Source: Paraburkholderia phytofirmans PsJN
GTDB lineage: Bacteria; Pseudomonadota; Gammaproteobacteria; Burkholderiales; Burkholderiaceae
DNA length: 64,000 nucleotides
Direction of reading: 5' to 3'
Assembly: GCF_000020125.1 (NCBI RefSeq)
Contig: NC_010676.1
Location: 310,001-374,000, forward strand
Position numbers and translations under genes: made by a program. Shown here piece after piece: positions 44,105-53,458 of this stretch (position 1 is its first letter; each line of letters starts with the position of its first letter). The notes beneath the pieces are model-generated. The model saw only the letters and a program-made list of their open reading frames with translations. It had not been told where the DNA came from and searched no databases.

Positions 44105-44503
44105 ATGAACCCAGCCGCCACATCACCTTCGTCGAGCGGGCCGACGGAACCCCAAATCGAATCGATCAGCGCCATTACGCTTGCCACCCGCGACATGCCA
44201 CGCGCCGTGCTGTTTTACGAAGCACTCGGCTTTCCGATGAAATTCGGCGGTCCGCAGGAGGCTTTCACATCGTTTGCGTTCGGCGGTTCGTACCTGAATC
44301 TGATCGTCGATACGCGCGCGCCGGTCGCCTGGTGGGGCCGCGTGATCATCTATGTCTCCGACGTCGACGCGCTTTATCGCAAAGCGCTGGCGGCGGGACT
44401 AAAACCGTCGCTGGAACCGTCCGATGCGCCTTGGGGCGAGCGCTATTTTCACATCACCGATCCGGACGGCCACGAACTCAGCTTCGCGAAACCGTTGCGC
44501 TAG
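44105..44503 (+). CDS. VOC-superfamily (glyoxalase/bleomycin-resistance-like) protein
   Basis: A 132-residue protein; start 44105 with AGGAGAG upstream. It has the paired beta-alpha-beta-beta-beta motifs of the VOC fold (ISAITLATRDMPRAVLFYEA, LGFPMKFGG, WWGRVIIYVSDVDALYRKAL) and the characteristic end RYFHITDPDGHELSFAKPL, with metal-ligand candidates His and Glu. Family members include glyoxalases, dioxygenases and resistance proteins, so the reaction cannot be specified. Confidence 0.85.
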   Translation: MNPAATSPSSSGPTEPQIESISAITLATRDMPRAVLFYEALGFPMKFGGPQEAFTSFAFGGSYLNLIVDTRAPVAWWGRVIIYVSDVDALYRKALAAGLKPSLEPSDAPWGERYFHITDPDGHELSFAKPLR

Positions 44504-44659
44504 CACCGGGCGGCCGGGCGAAACTCGCTATCATGGGCGTCGACAGGGCGCTAAGCCGCAGCGGTAACACGGCTGACACCTGACGCTTCGATAATCGAAC
44601 GCGTCCGCGTCGCGTTTGCCGCCGCGCGCCTAACCATTTCCGTTGCCAGGAGAGCCGCA

Positions 44660-45586
44660 ATGAAAGAGCAGGATCCGAGACCCGAGGCTGAATTAATGGC
44701 AGAGCGGCAGCGCCGTTTCGAAGAGGACCTGATCGACGCCTACGACGAGGAACTCGAAATGGAGGTCGACGACCGCATCATCGACGGCGCGGAGGGCTTC
44801 ACGCCCGAGCATCGCGAGGCGCGCAAGATGTACTTCCGCGAGCTGTTCCGGTTGCAGGGTGAACTCGTGAAACTGCAGGACTGGATCGTGCAGACCGGCC
44901 ATCGCCTCGTGGTGATTTTCGAGGGGCGCGATGCGGCCGGCAAGGGCGGCGCGATCAAACGCATCACGCAACGTCTCAATCCACGGGTGTGCCGCGTGGC
45001 GGCGCTGCCGGCGCCGAATAACCGCGAACGCACGCAGTGGTACTTTCAGCGCTACGTGTCGCATCTGCCGGCCGGCGGCGAAATGGTGCTGTTCGATCGC
45101 AGCTGGTACAACCGCGCGGGCGTCGAGCGCGTGATGAATTTTTGCAGCGACGAAGAGTACGAAGAGTTTTTCCGTTCGGTGCCGGAATTCGAAAAGATGC
45201 TGGCGCGCAGCGGCGTGCAGATTCTCAAGTACTGGTTTTCGATTACCGACGAAGAGCAGGAGATCCGCTTTCAGAACCGCATTCACGACCCGCTGAAGCA
45301 GTGGAAACTGAGTCCCATGGACCTTGAAAGCCGACGTCGCTGGGAAGCCTATACGCAGGCCAAGGAAGTGATGCTGCAGCGCTCGCATATTCTCGAAGCG
45401 CCGTGGTGGGTCGTGCAGGCGGTCGACAAGAAGCGCGCGCGCCTGAACTGCATTCACCATTTGTTGAGCCAGGTGCCGTATCACGAGATCGAACATTCGC
45501 AGATCGAATTGCCCTCGCGCGTTTATCACGACGAGTACAGCCGTCAGCCGGTGCCGGCTTCGATGATCGTGCCTGAGGTGTACTAG
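44660..45586 (+). CDS. ppk2: Polyphosphate kinase 2
   Basis: A single-domain PPK2 of 308 residues. Walker A is FEGRDAAGKGG (Gly89-Gly97), Walker B is VLFDRSWYNRAGVE and the lid region RIHDPLKQWKLSPMDLESRR. It uses inorganic polyphosphate to phosphorylate nucleoside diphosphates (or monophosphates in some classes); this length fits class I. The N-terminal ~60 residues are acidic. A bidirectional terminator and a convergent phosphate transporter gene follow, and a polyphosphate-binding CHAD protein is 2.8 kb away. Confidence 0.93.
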   Translation: MKEQDPRPEAELMAERQRRFEEDLIDAYDEELEMEVDDRIIDGAEGFTPEHREARKMYFRELFRLQGELVKLQDWIVQTGHRLVVIFEGRDAAGKGGAIKRITQRLNPRVCRVAALPAPNNRERTQWYFQRYVSHLPAGGEMVLFDRSWYNRAGVERVMNFCSDEEYEEFFRSVPEFEKMLARSGVQILKYWFSITDEEQEIRFQNRIHDPLKQWKLSPMDLESRRRWEAYTQAKEVMLQRSHILEAPWWVVQAVDKKRARLNCIHHLLSQVPYHEIEHSQIELPSRVYHDEYSRQPVPASMIVPEVY

Positions 45587-45615
45587 TCAGCGAGAAAGTG
45601 CGGGACGTTGGAATG

Positions 45616-45645
45616 AAAAAAGCGCGGCTCGTTCCGCGCTTTTTT
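45616..45645. terminator. Bidirectional Rho-independent terminator
   Basis: AAAAAAGCGCGG-CTCGTT-CCGCGCTTTTTT, 30 bases after ppk2. Confidence 0.9.
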
Positions 45646-45661
45646 CATGTCTTTTCAAAGT

Positions 45662-45687
45662 GGCGGCCGGTTGAGGAACCGGCCGCC
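45662..45687 (-). terminator. Hairpin ending the phosphate transporter gene
   Basis: GGCGGCCGGTT-GAGG-AACCGGCCGCC, a perfect 11-bp stem eight bases beyond the minus-strand stop; only a short T-run follows on that strand. Confidence 0.65.
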
Positions 45688-45695
45688 GCACAGGC

Positions 45696-47282
45696 TTAAA
45701 ACACCGCCCGGAACACCCAGTACAAGCCGGCAGCCAGCGCGATCGAAACCGGCAACGTCAGCACCCAGGCAAGGATCAGGCTGCGCACCGTGCCCCATTG
45801 CAGGCCGGAACCGTTGGCCGCCATCGTGCCCGCCACGCCCGAGGACAGCACGTGCGTCGTGGAGACCGGCAGGCCGTACATGTCGGCGGCGCCGATCGTG
45901 AGCATCGCCACCAATTCAGCCGATGCACCCTGTCCGTATGTCAGATGCTGCTTGCCGATCTTCTCGCCGACTGTCACGACGATGCGCTTCCATCCCACCA
46001 TCGTGCCGAGACCGAGCGCGATCGCCACCGCGACCTTGACCCACGTCGGGATGAATTTGGTGGCGTGATCAGTTTGCGTCTTGAAGTTGCCGATCGTTTT
46101 GGCGTCTTCCGGCGAGAATGCCGGCTGCTTGTTCTTGGCCATCAGGCGAATCGCTTCGGAGGCCACGTACATGTTGTTGCGCACGTTATCGACGATACCT
46201 TGCGGCACCGCGGCCATCGAGCCCGATGTGCCAACCTGGCCGGCAATGATGTCGGTCAGTTGCCGCAAGGCCGGCACGGTGGCGGGCGTCAACTGGTGCG
46301 TGCGCACATACGCTTCGACATCGGCGCGCGGATTGGCCGAGGGTGTCGCGCCCTGGGTGTATTTGGCGAGCGTCGCCGAAGTTTCATGCGCGACGGCGAG
46401 GAAGGTTTGCGTTTCCGCCGGGGTGACCGCCTTGTTCAGCGCGTAGGCCGTCGGTACCGTGCCGATCAGGATCAGCATGATGAGGCCCATGCCTTTCTGG
46501 CCGTCGTTGGAGCCATGCGCGAACGAGACGCCCGTGCAGGTCAGGATCAGCAGGCAGCGGATCCAGAACGGCGGCGGCTCCTTGCCCTTCGGTTCGGCAT
46601 ACAGCGCGGGAATGCGCACCACGGCTTTCAGGATCAGCAACAGCAAACCCGCCGCGAGAAAACCGACCAGCGGCGAAAACAGCAGCGATTTGCCCACGCC
46701 GAGCGCCTGATTCCAGTCCACGCCGCTCGTGCCGTCGGTGCCGTGCATCAACTGGTTCATCAGGCCGACGCCGATGATCGAGCCGATCAGCGTGTGCGAG
46801 CTCGACGACGGCAGTCCGAACCACCATGTGCCGAGATTCCAGATGATCGCGGCGATCAGCAAAGCGAAGACCATCGCGAAACCGGCGCTGCTGCCCACCT
46901 GCAAGATCAGTTCGACCGGCAGCAGTTGCAGCACGCCGAAAGCGACCGCGCCGCTCGACGTCAACACGCCGAGAAAATTCCAGCTGCCGGACCACACCAC
47001 CGCAAAATTCGGTGCAAGCGAATGCGTGTAGATCACGGTCGCGACTGCATTGGCCGTGTCGTGAAAGCCGTTGACGAACTCAAAGCCCAACGCGATCAAC
47101 AATGCAATGCCGAGTAGCAGGTAAGGCAGAACCGAGCTCTCGCGAACGGGTTGCAGATCGTCCAATAAGTGCACTGCGCAATACACCGCGCCCACCAGGA
47201 TCACTGCGAGGAAGATGATGAGGCTGATGTTGCGCCCCTTTCCGGCAGCAGTGCCTGGCTGTGGATACGAAAGTTCCGGCAT
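45696..47282 (-). CDS. pit: Inorganic phosphate transporter, PiT family
   Basis: A 528-residue low-affinity phosphate/metal symporter. The two PiT signature repeats are GFEFVNGFHDTANAVATVIY near the N-terminus and LVAMLTIGAADMYGLPVSTT HVLSSG near the C-terminus, with GLPSSSSHTLIGSIIGV in between. A long central soluble loop (about residues 270-410) separates the two halves, as in E. coli PitA. Start 47282 (MPELSYP) is chosen because upstream sequence is not hydrophobic and lacks family similarity. Its placement opposite ppk2 links phosphate uptake to polyphosphate. Confidence 0.92.
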   Translation of the reverse strand: MPELSYPQPGTAAGKGRNISLIIFLAVILVGAVYCAVHLLDDLQPVRESSVLPYLLLGIALLIALGFEFVNGFHDTANAVATVIYTHSLAPNFAVVWSGSWNFLGVLTSSGAVAFGVLQLLPVELILQVGSSAGFAMVFALLIAAIIWNLGTWWFGLPSSSSHTLIGSIIGVGLMNQLMHGTDGTSGVDWNQALGVGKSLLFSPLVGFLAAGLLLLILKAVVRIPALYAEPKGKEPPPFWIRCLLILTCTGVSFAHGSNDGQKGMGLIMLILIGTVPTAYALNKAVTPAETQTFLAVAHETSATLAKYTQGATPSANPRADVEAYVRTHQLTPATVPALRQLTDIIAGQVGTSGSMAAVPQGIVDNVRNNMYVASEAIRLMAKNKQPAFSPEDAKTIGNFKTQTDHATKFIPTWVKVAVAIALGLGTMVGWKRIVVTVGEKIGKQHLTYGQGASAELVAMLTIGAADMYGLPVSTTHVLSSGVAGTMAANGSGLQWGTVRSLILAWVLTLPVSIALAAGLYWVFRAVF

Positions 47283-47488
47283 GACGTGAGCCCCAAAAGT
47301 TTGTCGCGAGTTTCCGATCCTGCGGGGCGTGTGTGTCGCAATGATGACAGTGGCGTGACGCTGCGGCGCGCCGTCGTGGCGCGCGAGAAGGCGCGCGGCC
47401 ACGGGCAGCGCGTCGCTTCGGAGTACGGCTCGGAGGTTGTCGGATACGGATGCTCAGATGTCCGAAAAGGACTGGCGCACGCGATTCG

Positions 47489-48082
47489 TCACGAGGCGGA
47501 AATCACGTCGCCGCTCGCGCTGCCATTGAGGCTGCGCTTGTAGGCCTGCGCCACCACGGCAACCGGCACGCCTTGCGACGGATCGCGGCCCATCGATTCG
47601 AGCGTCTCGGCGACCCAGCCCGGGCTGACCACGTTGACGCGGGCTTTGCCACGCAGCTCGAGTGCCGCCGAGCGCGCGAACGCTTCCACGCCGGCATTCA
47701 CGATGCTGACGGCCGCGCTGCCTTCCATCGGGTGCTGTGCGAGCGTGCCGCTCGTCAGCGTGAAGCACGCGCCTTGCGACACGTGTGCCGCGCCGCAGCG
47801 CACCAGATTGACCTGGCCCATCAATTTGTTGGTAAGACTGAACGAGAAATCGTCGTCGGAGAGTGAGTCGAGCGGGGCGAACTTCGCTGCGCCGGCGGTG
47901 CAGATGACCGCGTCGAGCGTGCCGGCTTGCTGGTACATCGATTCGATGCTGCCTTTGTTCGACAGATCCACGTGGAGATCCGAACCCTTGCGGCTCGCGG
48001 TGACGATATCGTGTTCGGCGGCGAGCAACTTGACCACCTCGCCGCCGATCAGACCGGTTGCACCGACAATCAGTATTCGCAT
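47489..48082 (-). CDS. Atypical short-chain dehydrogenase lacking the Tyr-Lys pair (paralogue)
   Basis: A 197-residue Rossmann protein, with CAGGAG five bases before the ATG. The nucleotide motif is GATGLIG (residues 7-13). SKGSIESMYQQAGTLDAVIC and FTLTSGTLAQHPMEGSAAVS match the SDR at 24402-25007 block by block. As there, the position of YxxxK is occupied by SAAVSIVNAG. The two are paralogues 23 kb apart. The reaction, if any, is unknown. Confidence 0.85.
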   Translation of the reverse strand: MRILIVGATGLIGGEVVKLLAAEHDIVTASRKGSDLHVDLSNKGSIESMYQQAGTLDAVICTAGAAKFAPLDSLSDDDFSFSLTNKLMGQVNLVRCGAAHVSQGACFTLTSGTLAQHPMEGSAAVSIVNAGVEAFARSAALELRGKARVNVVSPGWVAETLESMGRDPSQGVPVAVVAQAYKRSLNGSASGDVISAS

Positions 48083-48348
48083 ACAAGCTCCTGAAGCTGT
48101 TTGTGTTTTGCGCCGATCCAGATTGCGGCGCCGATGCGCGGGTAAGTGCTGACGCGTCTGTTAAAGATAGTCGCTCCATGCACGCGATGTCGCCGAACGC
48201 AGAAAAAAGTAGCACGCTCGCCCCGCGACGGATGAAGCTTGCGTTAGATCATGCGTGCGGGCCGTCAAAGCGAAGCAATGACCACGCATCATTTTTGTTG
48301 GGCGCTTTTTTTGCTAGTCTGCCGATAGGGTGTTCTCAAGGGGCTTCA

Positions 48349-49230
48349 ATGAAGCGCGACAATCCGAAAGGCGAAAAACGATCCGCCGACAGCGAACCGG
48401 CGGTCAAGGCGCACTCCGCGCAAGAGGCTTTCTCGTCGTATGCGGCCCCTCTTGTCGATCACGCGATCGAATACGCGAACGCGGTGCGCGAAGACCCGTC
48501 GCCGGAAGCGCTGCACAAATTGCGCGTCTCGCTACGGCGCTTGCGCTCGTTATGGTGGGCGTTCGAGCCGTTGCTTGAAAGCGGCGAGAACACCCGGCAA
48601 CGCGCGCTATATAAGTATCTGGCCACGGCCGCCGGCAAAACGCGCGACTGGGACATTCTGATCGAACTGCTGACACGCGACGATAACGGCGCGCGCAGCG
48701 GCACCGGCGAAATAGCGCCCAAACTGCAGGACGCTCGCGGCGCCGCGTTGACGACAAGCCGCGAAACGCTCTCGAACGCCGACGTCAAGCATCTGCTGCG
48801 CGAAGCTTTGTCCACTGCGTCCAAAGAACTGAACACCGCGCATGAACGCACACCGCTGCGGAAATTCGCCGAGCAACGCGTGGCCGCTTCCGAGCGTTCG
48901 CTGAAGAAGCGGATGAAACGCGCGCGCCGCGCGAAGCGCTCCAACTACGTCGCCTTTCACAACGTCAGGAAGGCGGGCAAGAAGCTGCGCTATCTGCTGG
49001 AGTTTTTCGGACCGATCCTGAGCGGCGGCCGCAAACGCACCCTCAAACGTTTGAAGCAGATCCAGAAACGTTTCGGTACGCTGAACGATGTGGTCGCAAG
49101 CGAGATGTTGCTGCGCGACAATGCGGCTTTGCTTGCGGGCGCAGGCGACCCTGAAGCGGCGCTTCACTGGCTCGGCAAGGAGCGCAAACGCCGGATGCGT
49201 TCGGCAGCCGGACTGCTGCGCAAGCTGTGA
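48349..49230 (+). CDS. CHAD-domain protein
   Basis: A 293-residue protein made almost entirely of a CHAD (conserved histidine alpha-helical) domain. Family blocks are ALHKLRVSLRRLRSLWWAFE, YLATAAGKTRDWDILIELLT, AFHNVRKAGKKLRYLLEFF and LKQIQKRFGTLNDVVASEML. Many Arg/Lys and His residues line a groove that in studied members binds polyphosphate. The start at 48349 follows AGGGG. No CYTH domain is fused. With ppk2 and pit nearby, a role in polyphosphate granules or their localisation is likely. Confidence 0.9.
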   Translation: MKRDNPKGEKRSADSEPAVKAHSAQEAFSSYAAPLVDHAIEYANAVREDPSPEALHKLRVSLRRLRSLWWAFEPLLESGENTRQRALYKYLATAAGKTRDWDILIELLTRDDNGARSGTGEIAPKLQDARGAALTTSRETLSNADVKHLLREALSTASKELNTAHERTPLRKFAEQRVAASERSLKKRMKRARRAKRSNYVAFHNVRKAGKKLRYLLEFFGPILSGGRKRTLKRLKQIQKRFGTLNDVVASEMLLRDNAALLAGAGDPEAALHWLGKERKRRMRSAAGLLRKL

Positions 49231-49256
49231 TACGGCGCGCGTCTTCGTGGCTCGGC

Positions 49257-50294
49257 TCAGGTGCCTTGCGTGCTGCGCGGCGCGAAGCCCCGCAACGTGA
49301 TCGCCCCGCGCGCTTCACCAAGCGATGCCGCCGCGCGGTTGCCGGTGCCCGGCTCGTCGGTTAAAGCAAGCGGTTCGACGGGAAAGCCGCGCCGCTGCCA
49401 GGCATCGAGGCCGCCGCGTAGCGCGCGAATCCGCGTGTAGCCGTTGTAACGCATGCGTTGCGTGATTTCGACCGCGGTCGCGCTGTCCGGGCAAATGCAG
49501 TAGATCACCGTGTCGTGCGCCCGCAGCGCTCCGTCGATCTGCTCCGGCGAGTGCGGATCGAGCGCGAGCGCGCCGGGAATGCGGCACGGCGCTTCAATCG
49601 AGGGCGCCTGCGGACGGGCATCGAGCACCTTGGGCGGCGGCGCGAGACGGAGCCAGCCGCCGGCGGCCTGTGCCGCCGCGGCTTCCCTGAAACGGCGGCG
49701 TTCGCGGCGTCGTTGCTGCAGACGGAAGACGAGATAGAGGAGCGCGCTGGCCAGCAAAATGTCGATGACCGTGCCACCACGCGCTTTGACGAATTCGAGC
49801 AGCATATGCAGTTGCCGTTCCGCCGCGGCGCCGCCGAGGAGCCAGAAGGCCGCCCACGCGAGGGCGCCGGCTACGTCCCAAGCGGCGTAGATGCGGGCGT
49901 CGACGGCGGTCGTGCCCATCAGCGGCGGCGTGATGAGCGCGAGTCCTGGGACGAACTTCGAGATCGACACGAGCGGCACGCCGAAGCGCTCGAACAGCGC
50001 GCGCGCCTTATCCACTTTGGCATCGACGGCGGGGGACAGCCGGCCTAGCGCGGCGATCAGCTTGCGACCATACAGGCGGCCAGCCGTGAACCATGCGCCG
50101 TCGCCCAGCAGCGCGCCGAGCACGGCGGCGCCGAGGACCGGCCAGAACGACAGCGTGCCGGCGGCAATCGCGGAGCCTGCGAACAGCAGTACGGGCACGG
50201 CGGGGATCGGCACGCCGAGGCGCGTCAACAGGACGTTGAGGAATACGACCGCGCCACCCCAGGTCGACACCGCCGAAGACGGAAATTCTACCAA
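49257..50294 (-). CDS. DedA-family membrane protein fused to a rhodanese domain
   Basis: A 345-residue fusion. Residues about 15-195 are a DedA/SNARE-associated membrane domain (GVPIPAVPVLLFAGSAIAAG, FERFGVPLVSISKFVPGLAL, ITPPLMGTTAVDARIYAAWD). After a basic linker (RLQQRRRERRRFR), residues about 225-320 form a rhodanese domain with the persulfide Cys in VIYCICPDSATAVEI and the end RALRGGLDAWQRRGFPVEPL. DedA proteins act in lipid (undecaprenyl phosphate or phospholipid) translocation or membrane homeostasis. The fusion places a sulfurtransferase on the cytoplasmic side; its purpose is unclear. Confidence 0.88.
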   Translation of the reverse strand: MVEFPSSAVSTWGGAVVFLNVLLTRLGVPIPAVPVLLFAGSAIAAGTLSFWPVLGAAVLGALLGDGAWFTAGRLYGRKLIAALGRLSPAVDAKVDKARALFERFGVPLVSISKFVPGLALITPPLMGTTAVDARIYAAWDVAGALAWAAFWLLGGAAAERQLHMLLEFVKARGGTVIDILLASALLYLVFRLQQRRRERRRFREAAAAQAAGGWLRLAPPPKVLDARPQAPSIEAPCRIPGALALDPHSPEQIDGALRAHDTVIYCICPDSATAVEITQRMRYNGYTRIRALRGGLDAWQRRGFPVEPLALTDEPGTGNRAAASLGEARGAITLRGFAPRSTQGT

Positions 50295-50586
50295 TTGAGA
50301 AGCTCCTGTTTTTTTGCGGTTGCGCCGGCGTGCTTCGAGGGCTTTTCTTCAGGCGGTTGCAAAGCGTGTACCTGAGCGGCCTGCCGGCTTCATGCGAGCG
50401 GCGTTCCGTTCGCTCAGGATACTCGATGGATTTGGCGCAGGGCCAACATTGACGGCGTCATCGTGAGCGGGCTGACCTGGTTCATTGACTCGCTTGTCGG
50501 CTTGCGCTGGCTTTGCAATTTCGTTCAAGACCGCCGCTCATCGCACCTTTACTCTGCGTGCTCGATCCAACCAACAGGACAGCACC

Positions 50587-51492
50587 ATGAACTCGCGGTA
50601 TGCCGGATATCTGTATTGCGCGCTGGCGATGATCGGCGTCGGCAGCACGGTGGTGGTCAGCAAACCGATCGCGGCCGGACTGCCGCCGTTCAGCGCGACC
50701 GCGTTGCGCTTCGCGATCGCCTTTCCGCTGTTCGTGCTGGCGATGCGCTGGCGAGGCGTGCGCTGGCCGCGTCTGGACCGGCGCGATACGCTGCTCGTGA
50801 TTGCCCAAGCAGGCGCGGGGAGCGTCGGCTACACCGTGCTGCTAATCAGCGGCATGAAACTCGCCTCGGCCGCCGATGCGGGCGTAATTGCCGGCACCTT
50901 GCCTGCCGTGTCGGCCGGCGTCGCCGTGCTGGCGCTCGGCGAGCGCCCCGCGCCCGCGTTGATCGGCGCGATCCTGCTGGCGACGGCGGGCGTGCTCGTG
51001 TGCACCGTGCATCCCGGTGAATTCAGCGCGCCGCATGCGGTGAGTTCGCTGGCGGGCAACGCGCTGGTGTTCCTCGCGATCGTCTGCGAGGCGTTGTTCA
51101 TTCTGCTCAATCGCAAGCTGAGCACGGCAGTGGCGCCGTTGCCGCTGTCGGCGTTGATGTGTGGCATCGGTTTCGCCGTGGCGCTCGTGCCGGCCTGCTT
51201 CGAAAAGCCGTGGGCCTTGCCGGTCGATGCGAGCGCACTCGGCGGCGTGCTGTATTACGCGCTGGTGCCGACCGTGGTGGGCTTCGTGCTCTGGTATGCG
51301 GGCGCCGCCCGGATTAGCGGCGCGGAAGCGGGATTGATGACCGCACTCGTGCCGGTGAGCGCGGTGGCGTTGGCTGCGATGGTATTGGGTGAGCCGGTCA
51401 GCGCGGCGCAACTCGCCGGTGTCGCGTGCGTGCTGGGCGCGGTGTTGCTGGCCACTTTCGGCCAGCTGCGCATGAGGCGGAGCGCGGCATGA
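50587..51492 (+). CDS. EamA/DMT-family transporter
   Basis: A 301-residue protein with ten predicted helices in two EamA repeats (first: LYCALAMIGVGSTVVVSKPI ...; second: ALVFLAIVCEALFILLNRKL ...), ending ALVPVSAVALAAMVLGEPVS. DMT members export metabolites or amino acids; the substrate is not evident. Start 50587 is placed just before the first helix. Convergent with folE. Confidence 0.88.
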   Translation: MNSRYAGYLYCALAMIGVGSTVVVSKPIAAGLPPFSATALRFAIAFPLFVLAMRWRGVRWPRLDRRDTLLVIAQAGAGSVGYTVLLISGMKLASAADAGVIAGTLPAVSAGVAVLALGERPAPALIGAILLATAGVLVCTVHPGEFSAPHAVSSLAGNALVFLAIVCEALFILLNRKLSTAVAPLPLSALMCGIGFAVALVPACFEKPWALPVDASALGGVLYYALVPTVVGFVLWYAGAARISGAEAGLMTALVPVSAVALAAMVLGEPVSAAQLAGVACVLGAVLLATFGQLRMRRSAA

Positions 51493-51525
51493 GGCAGGCA
51501 TGCCCTACCTGCGCTCAACCTGGGT

Positions 51526-52164
51526 CTAGGTATTAGCGACCGCCACCACCCCCGGATTGCCGACGATCGACAGAAACTCGCGACGTGTCGACGGATCCGT
51601 GCGGAACGTGCCGAGCATGCGCGAGGTAACCATCGTCACGCCGGCCTTGTGCACGCCGCGCGTCGACATGCATTGGTGCGCGGCTTCGAGAATCACGCCG
51701 ACGCCTGCCGGTTGCAACACTTCGTTCAAGGTGTCGGCGATCTGCACCGTCATCTTTTCCTGGATCTGCAGGCGTTTGGCGAACGCATCGACCAGCCGCG
51801 CCAGCTTGGAGATGCCGACCACGCGATGTTGCGGCAGATACGCCACGTGCGCGCGTCCGATGATCGGCACCATGTGATGTTCGCAGTAGCTTTCGAAGCG
51901 GATGTCTTTCAGCACGATCATTTCGTCGTAGCCGTCCACCTCGGAGAAGGTGCGGGCGAGGATCTCGCGCGGGTCGACCTGATAGCCCGCGTAAAACTCC
52001 TCGTACGAGCGCACCACGCGCGCCGGTGTATCGATCAGACCTTCACGCGCCGGATCGTCGCCGGCCCAACGCAGCAGCACACGAACCGCTGCTTCAGCTT
52101 CCTCGCGGCTCGGGCGCTCCGTTGCGGTTATGGGTTTGGTTTTCTTCGCCTTGCTACTGGTCAT
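51526..52164 (-). CDS. folE: GTP cyclohydrolase I
   Basis: A 212-residue enzyme converting GTP to 7,8-dihydroneopterin triphosphate, the first step of folate and pterin synthesis. Zinc ligands are Cys94 and His97 in YCEHHMVP and the Cys of [32 protein letters not shown] and [16 protein letters not shown] are standard blocks. AGGAG lies six bases before the ATG. The N-terminal ~20 residues are Lys/Thr-rich and variable. Presence of Zn ligands makes it the classical FolE1 form. Confidence 0.95.
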   Translation of the reverse strand: MTSSKAKKTKPITATERPSREEAEAAVRVLLRWAGDDPAREGLIDTPARVVRSYEEFYAGYQVDPREILARTFSEVDGYDEMIVLKDIRFESYCEHHMVPIIGRAHVAYLPQHRVVGISKLARLVDAFAKRLQIQEKMTVQIADTLNEVLQPAGVGVILEAAHQCMSTRGVHKAGVTMVTSRMLGTFRTDPSTRREFLSIVGNPGVVAVANT

Positions 52165-52287
52165 CCGTCGCTCCTACGGGATCGCGCGTCGACGCTGTAC
52201 GGAGCGCGCGGGTTCAATGAGTGCGGCCATTGTTCCATGTTTTGCAACGAGTCGTGCTGATGTCCCTGTGTGCTGTCAGGGCGCCGC

Positions 52288-53217
52288 TCACTTGGGCCAT
52301 TCGTCCATCGCGTCGTTGAACAGTTCGGCGACCACGCTACGCAGCCAGCCGCCGCGCGGATCGTTATGAAACTTGCGATGCCAGTGCTGGCGCAGATCGA
52401 AATGCGGCAACGGCAGCGGCGGCTCGACCAGCGTGATCGACGCGTGCTCCGAGACGTACGCGAAGCCGATCGCATGCGGCACGGTCGCCAATAGATCGGT
52501 GCGCGCGAGGATGAACGGCAGGCTCATGAAGTGAGGCGTTTCGAGCACGGCGCGGCGCTTGATGCGTTTCTTCTCCAGGTATTGCTCGAGGATTTCCTGA
52601 CTGCGTCCTTCAGAGCGCACGACGGCGTGACCCGACGCTACATACTGAGCCAGCGTGAGCGGCGCCTTCGACAATGGATGGCCCGTGCGCATCAGGCAGA
52701 TGAAACGATGGCTGAAGAGCCGTTGCTGGAAGAAGTTATTGCCCGCCAGATCAGGGAAATAGCCGATCGCCAGATCGACGTCGCCCGATTCGAGCCCGCG
52801 TTCCACCTGCGACGGCGAGACCGTCACCGAGCGCAGATTCGCAAACGGCGCGCGTTCGGCGAACAGTTGCAGAAGCCGCGGCAGAAACACGATCTCGCCG
52901 ACGTCGGAGAGCGCGATCGAGAACGTATGAGTGCTGGTGGCCGGGTCGAATTCCTGTACGTCGAGCATGCCTTTCTCGATGCGCAGGAGCGCGTCGCGCG
53001 CGGCGGGCAGGATGGCGAGCGCGCGCGGCGTCGGCTCCATGCCTTTGGACGTGCGCACGAACAGCGGATCGTCGAAGTATTCCCGCAACTTGCCGAGCGC
53101 GGTGCTCACGCGTGGCTGGCTGACGCCGAGCTGCTCCGCCGCGCGACTGACGTTGCGCGTGTCTTCCATCGCGACAAGGAAAGGGATCAGATTCAGATCC
53201 AGATTTGATTCAGACAT
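52288..53217 (-). CDS. LysR-family regulator divergent from the pca operon
   Basis: A 309-residue LysR protein, start 53217 (MSESNLDLNLIPFLVAMEDT). The HTH is RNVSRAAEQLGVSQPRVSTA, followed by the linker and the substrate-binding domain (SIALSDVGEIVFLPRLLQLF, ERGLESGDVDLAIGYFPDLA). Its position, divergent from pcaI with a 386-base shared region, suggests it controls pcaIJBDC in response to a pathway intermediate. It is not clearly PcaQ, and it could also be an unrelated LysR of the NodD/SyrM-like subgroup, which the N-terminal DLNLIPFLVAMEDTRNVSRA resembles. Confidence 0.88.
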   Translation of the reverse strand: MSESNLDLNLIPFLVAMEDTRNVSRAAEQLGVSQPRVSTALGKLREYFDDPLFVRTSKGMEPTPRALAILPAARDALLRIEKGMLDVQEFDPATSTHTFSIALSDVGEIVFLPRLLQLFAERAPFANLRSVTVSPSQVERGLESGDVDLAIGYFPDLAGNNFFQQRLFSHRFICLMRTGHPLSKAPLTLAQYVASGHAVVRSEGRSQEILEQYLEKKRIKRRAVLETPHFMSLPFILARTDLLATVPHAIGFAYVSEHASITLVEPPLPLPHFDLRQHWHRKFHNDPRGGWLRSVVAELFNDAMDEWPK

Positions 53218-53385
53218 GCTTGACGACCTGTGCGGATTGCGGATCTGCGTATTTGATATGTAGATAGAGGTTAGCCCATTAATCTCCAACTTGGATAGTG
53301 CGATTGTCCGCTGCCGCCGGCCAACGGCAACGACAAACCGGCATGTCATGCGGCGAGAACCTATGATTAAGGGGAATTCCCTGCC

Positions 53386-53458
53386 TTGACAACGTGCACG
53401 AAGGACTACGATAATCGTCTCAGCGTTCGCTAAACGAATCCATGTTCATGTAACGAAC
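53386..53458 (+). promoter_or_regulatory. pca operon promoter with two tandem palindromic operator-like sites
   Basis: TTGACA (53386-53391), an 18-base spacer and GATAAT (53410-53415) form a near-consensus sigma-70 promoter. Just downstream lie GTTCGCTAAACGAAT (53425-53439) and GTTCATGTAACGAAC (53444-53458), two imperfect palindromes spaced 19 bases apart. GTTCG...CGAAC arms resemble operators of IclR-type PcaR/PcaU/PobR regulators. The transcription start would fall near 53422. Confidence 0.6.
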
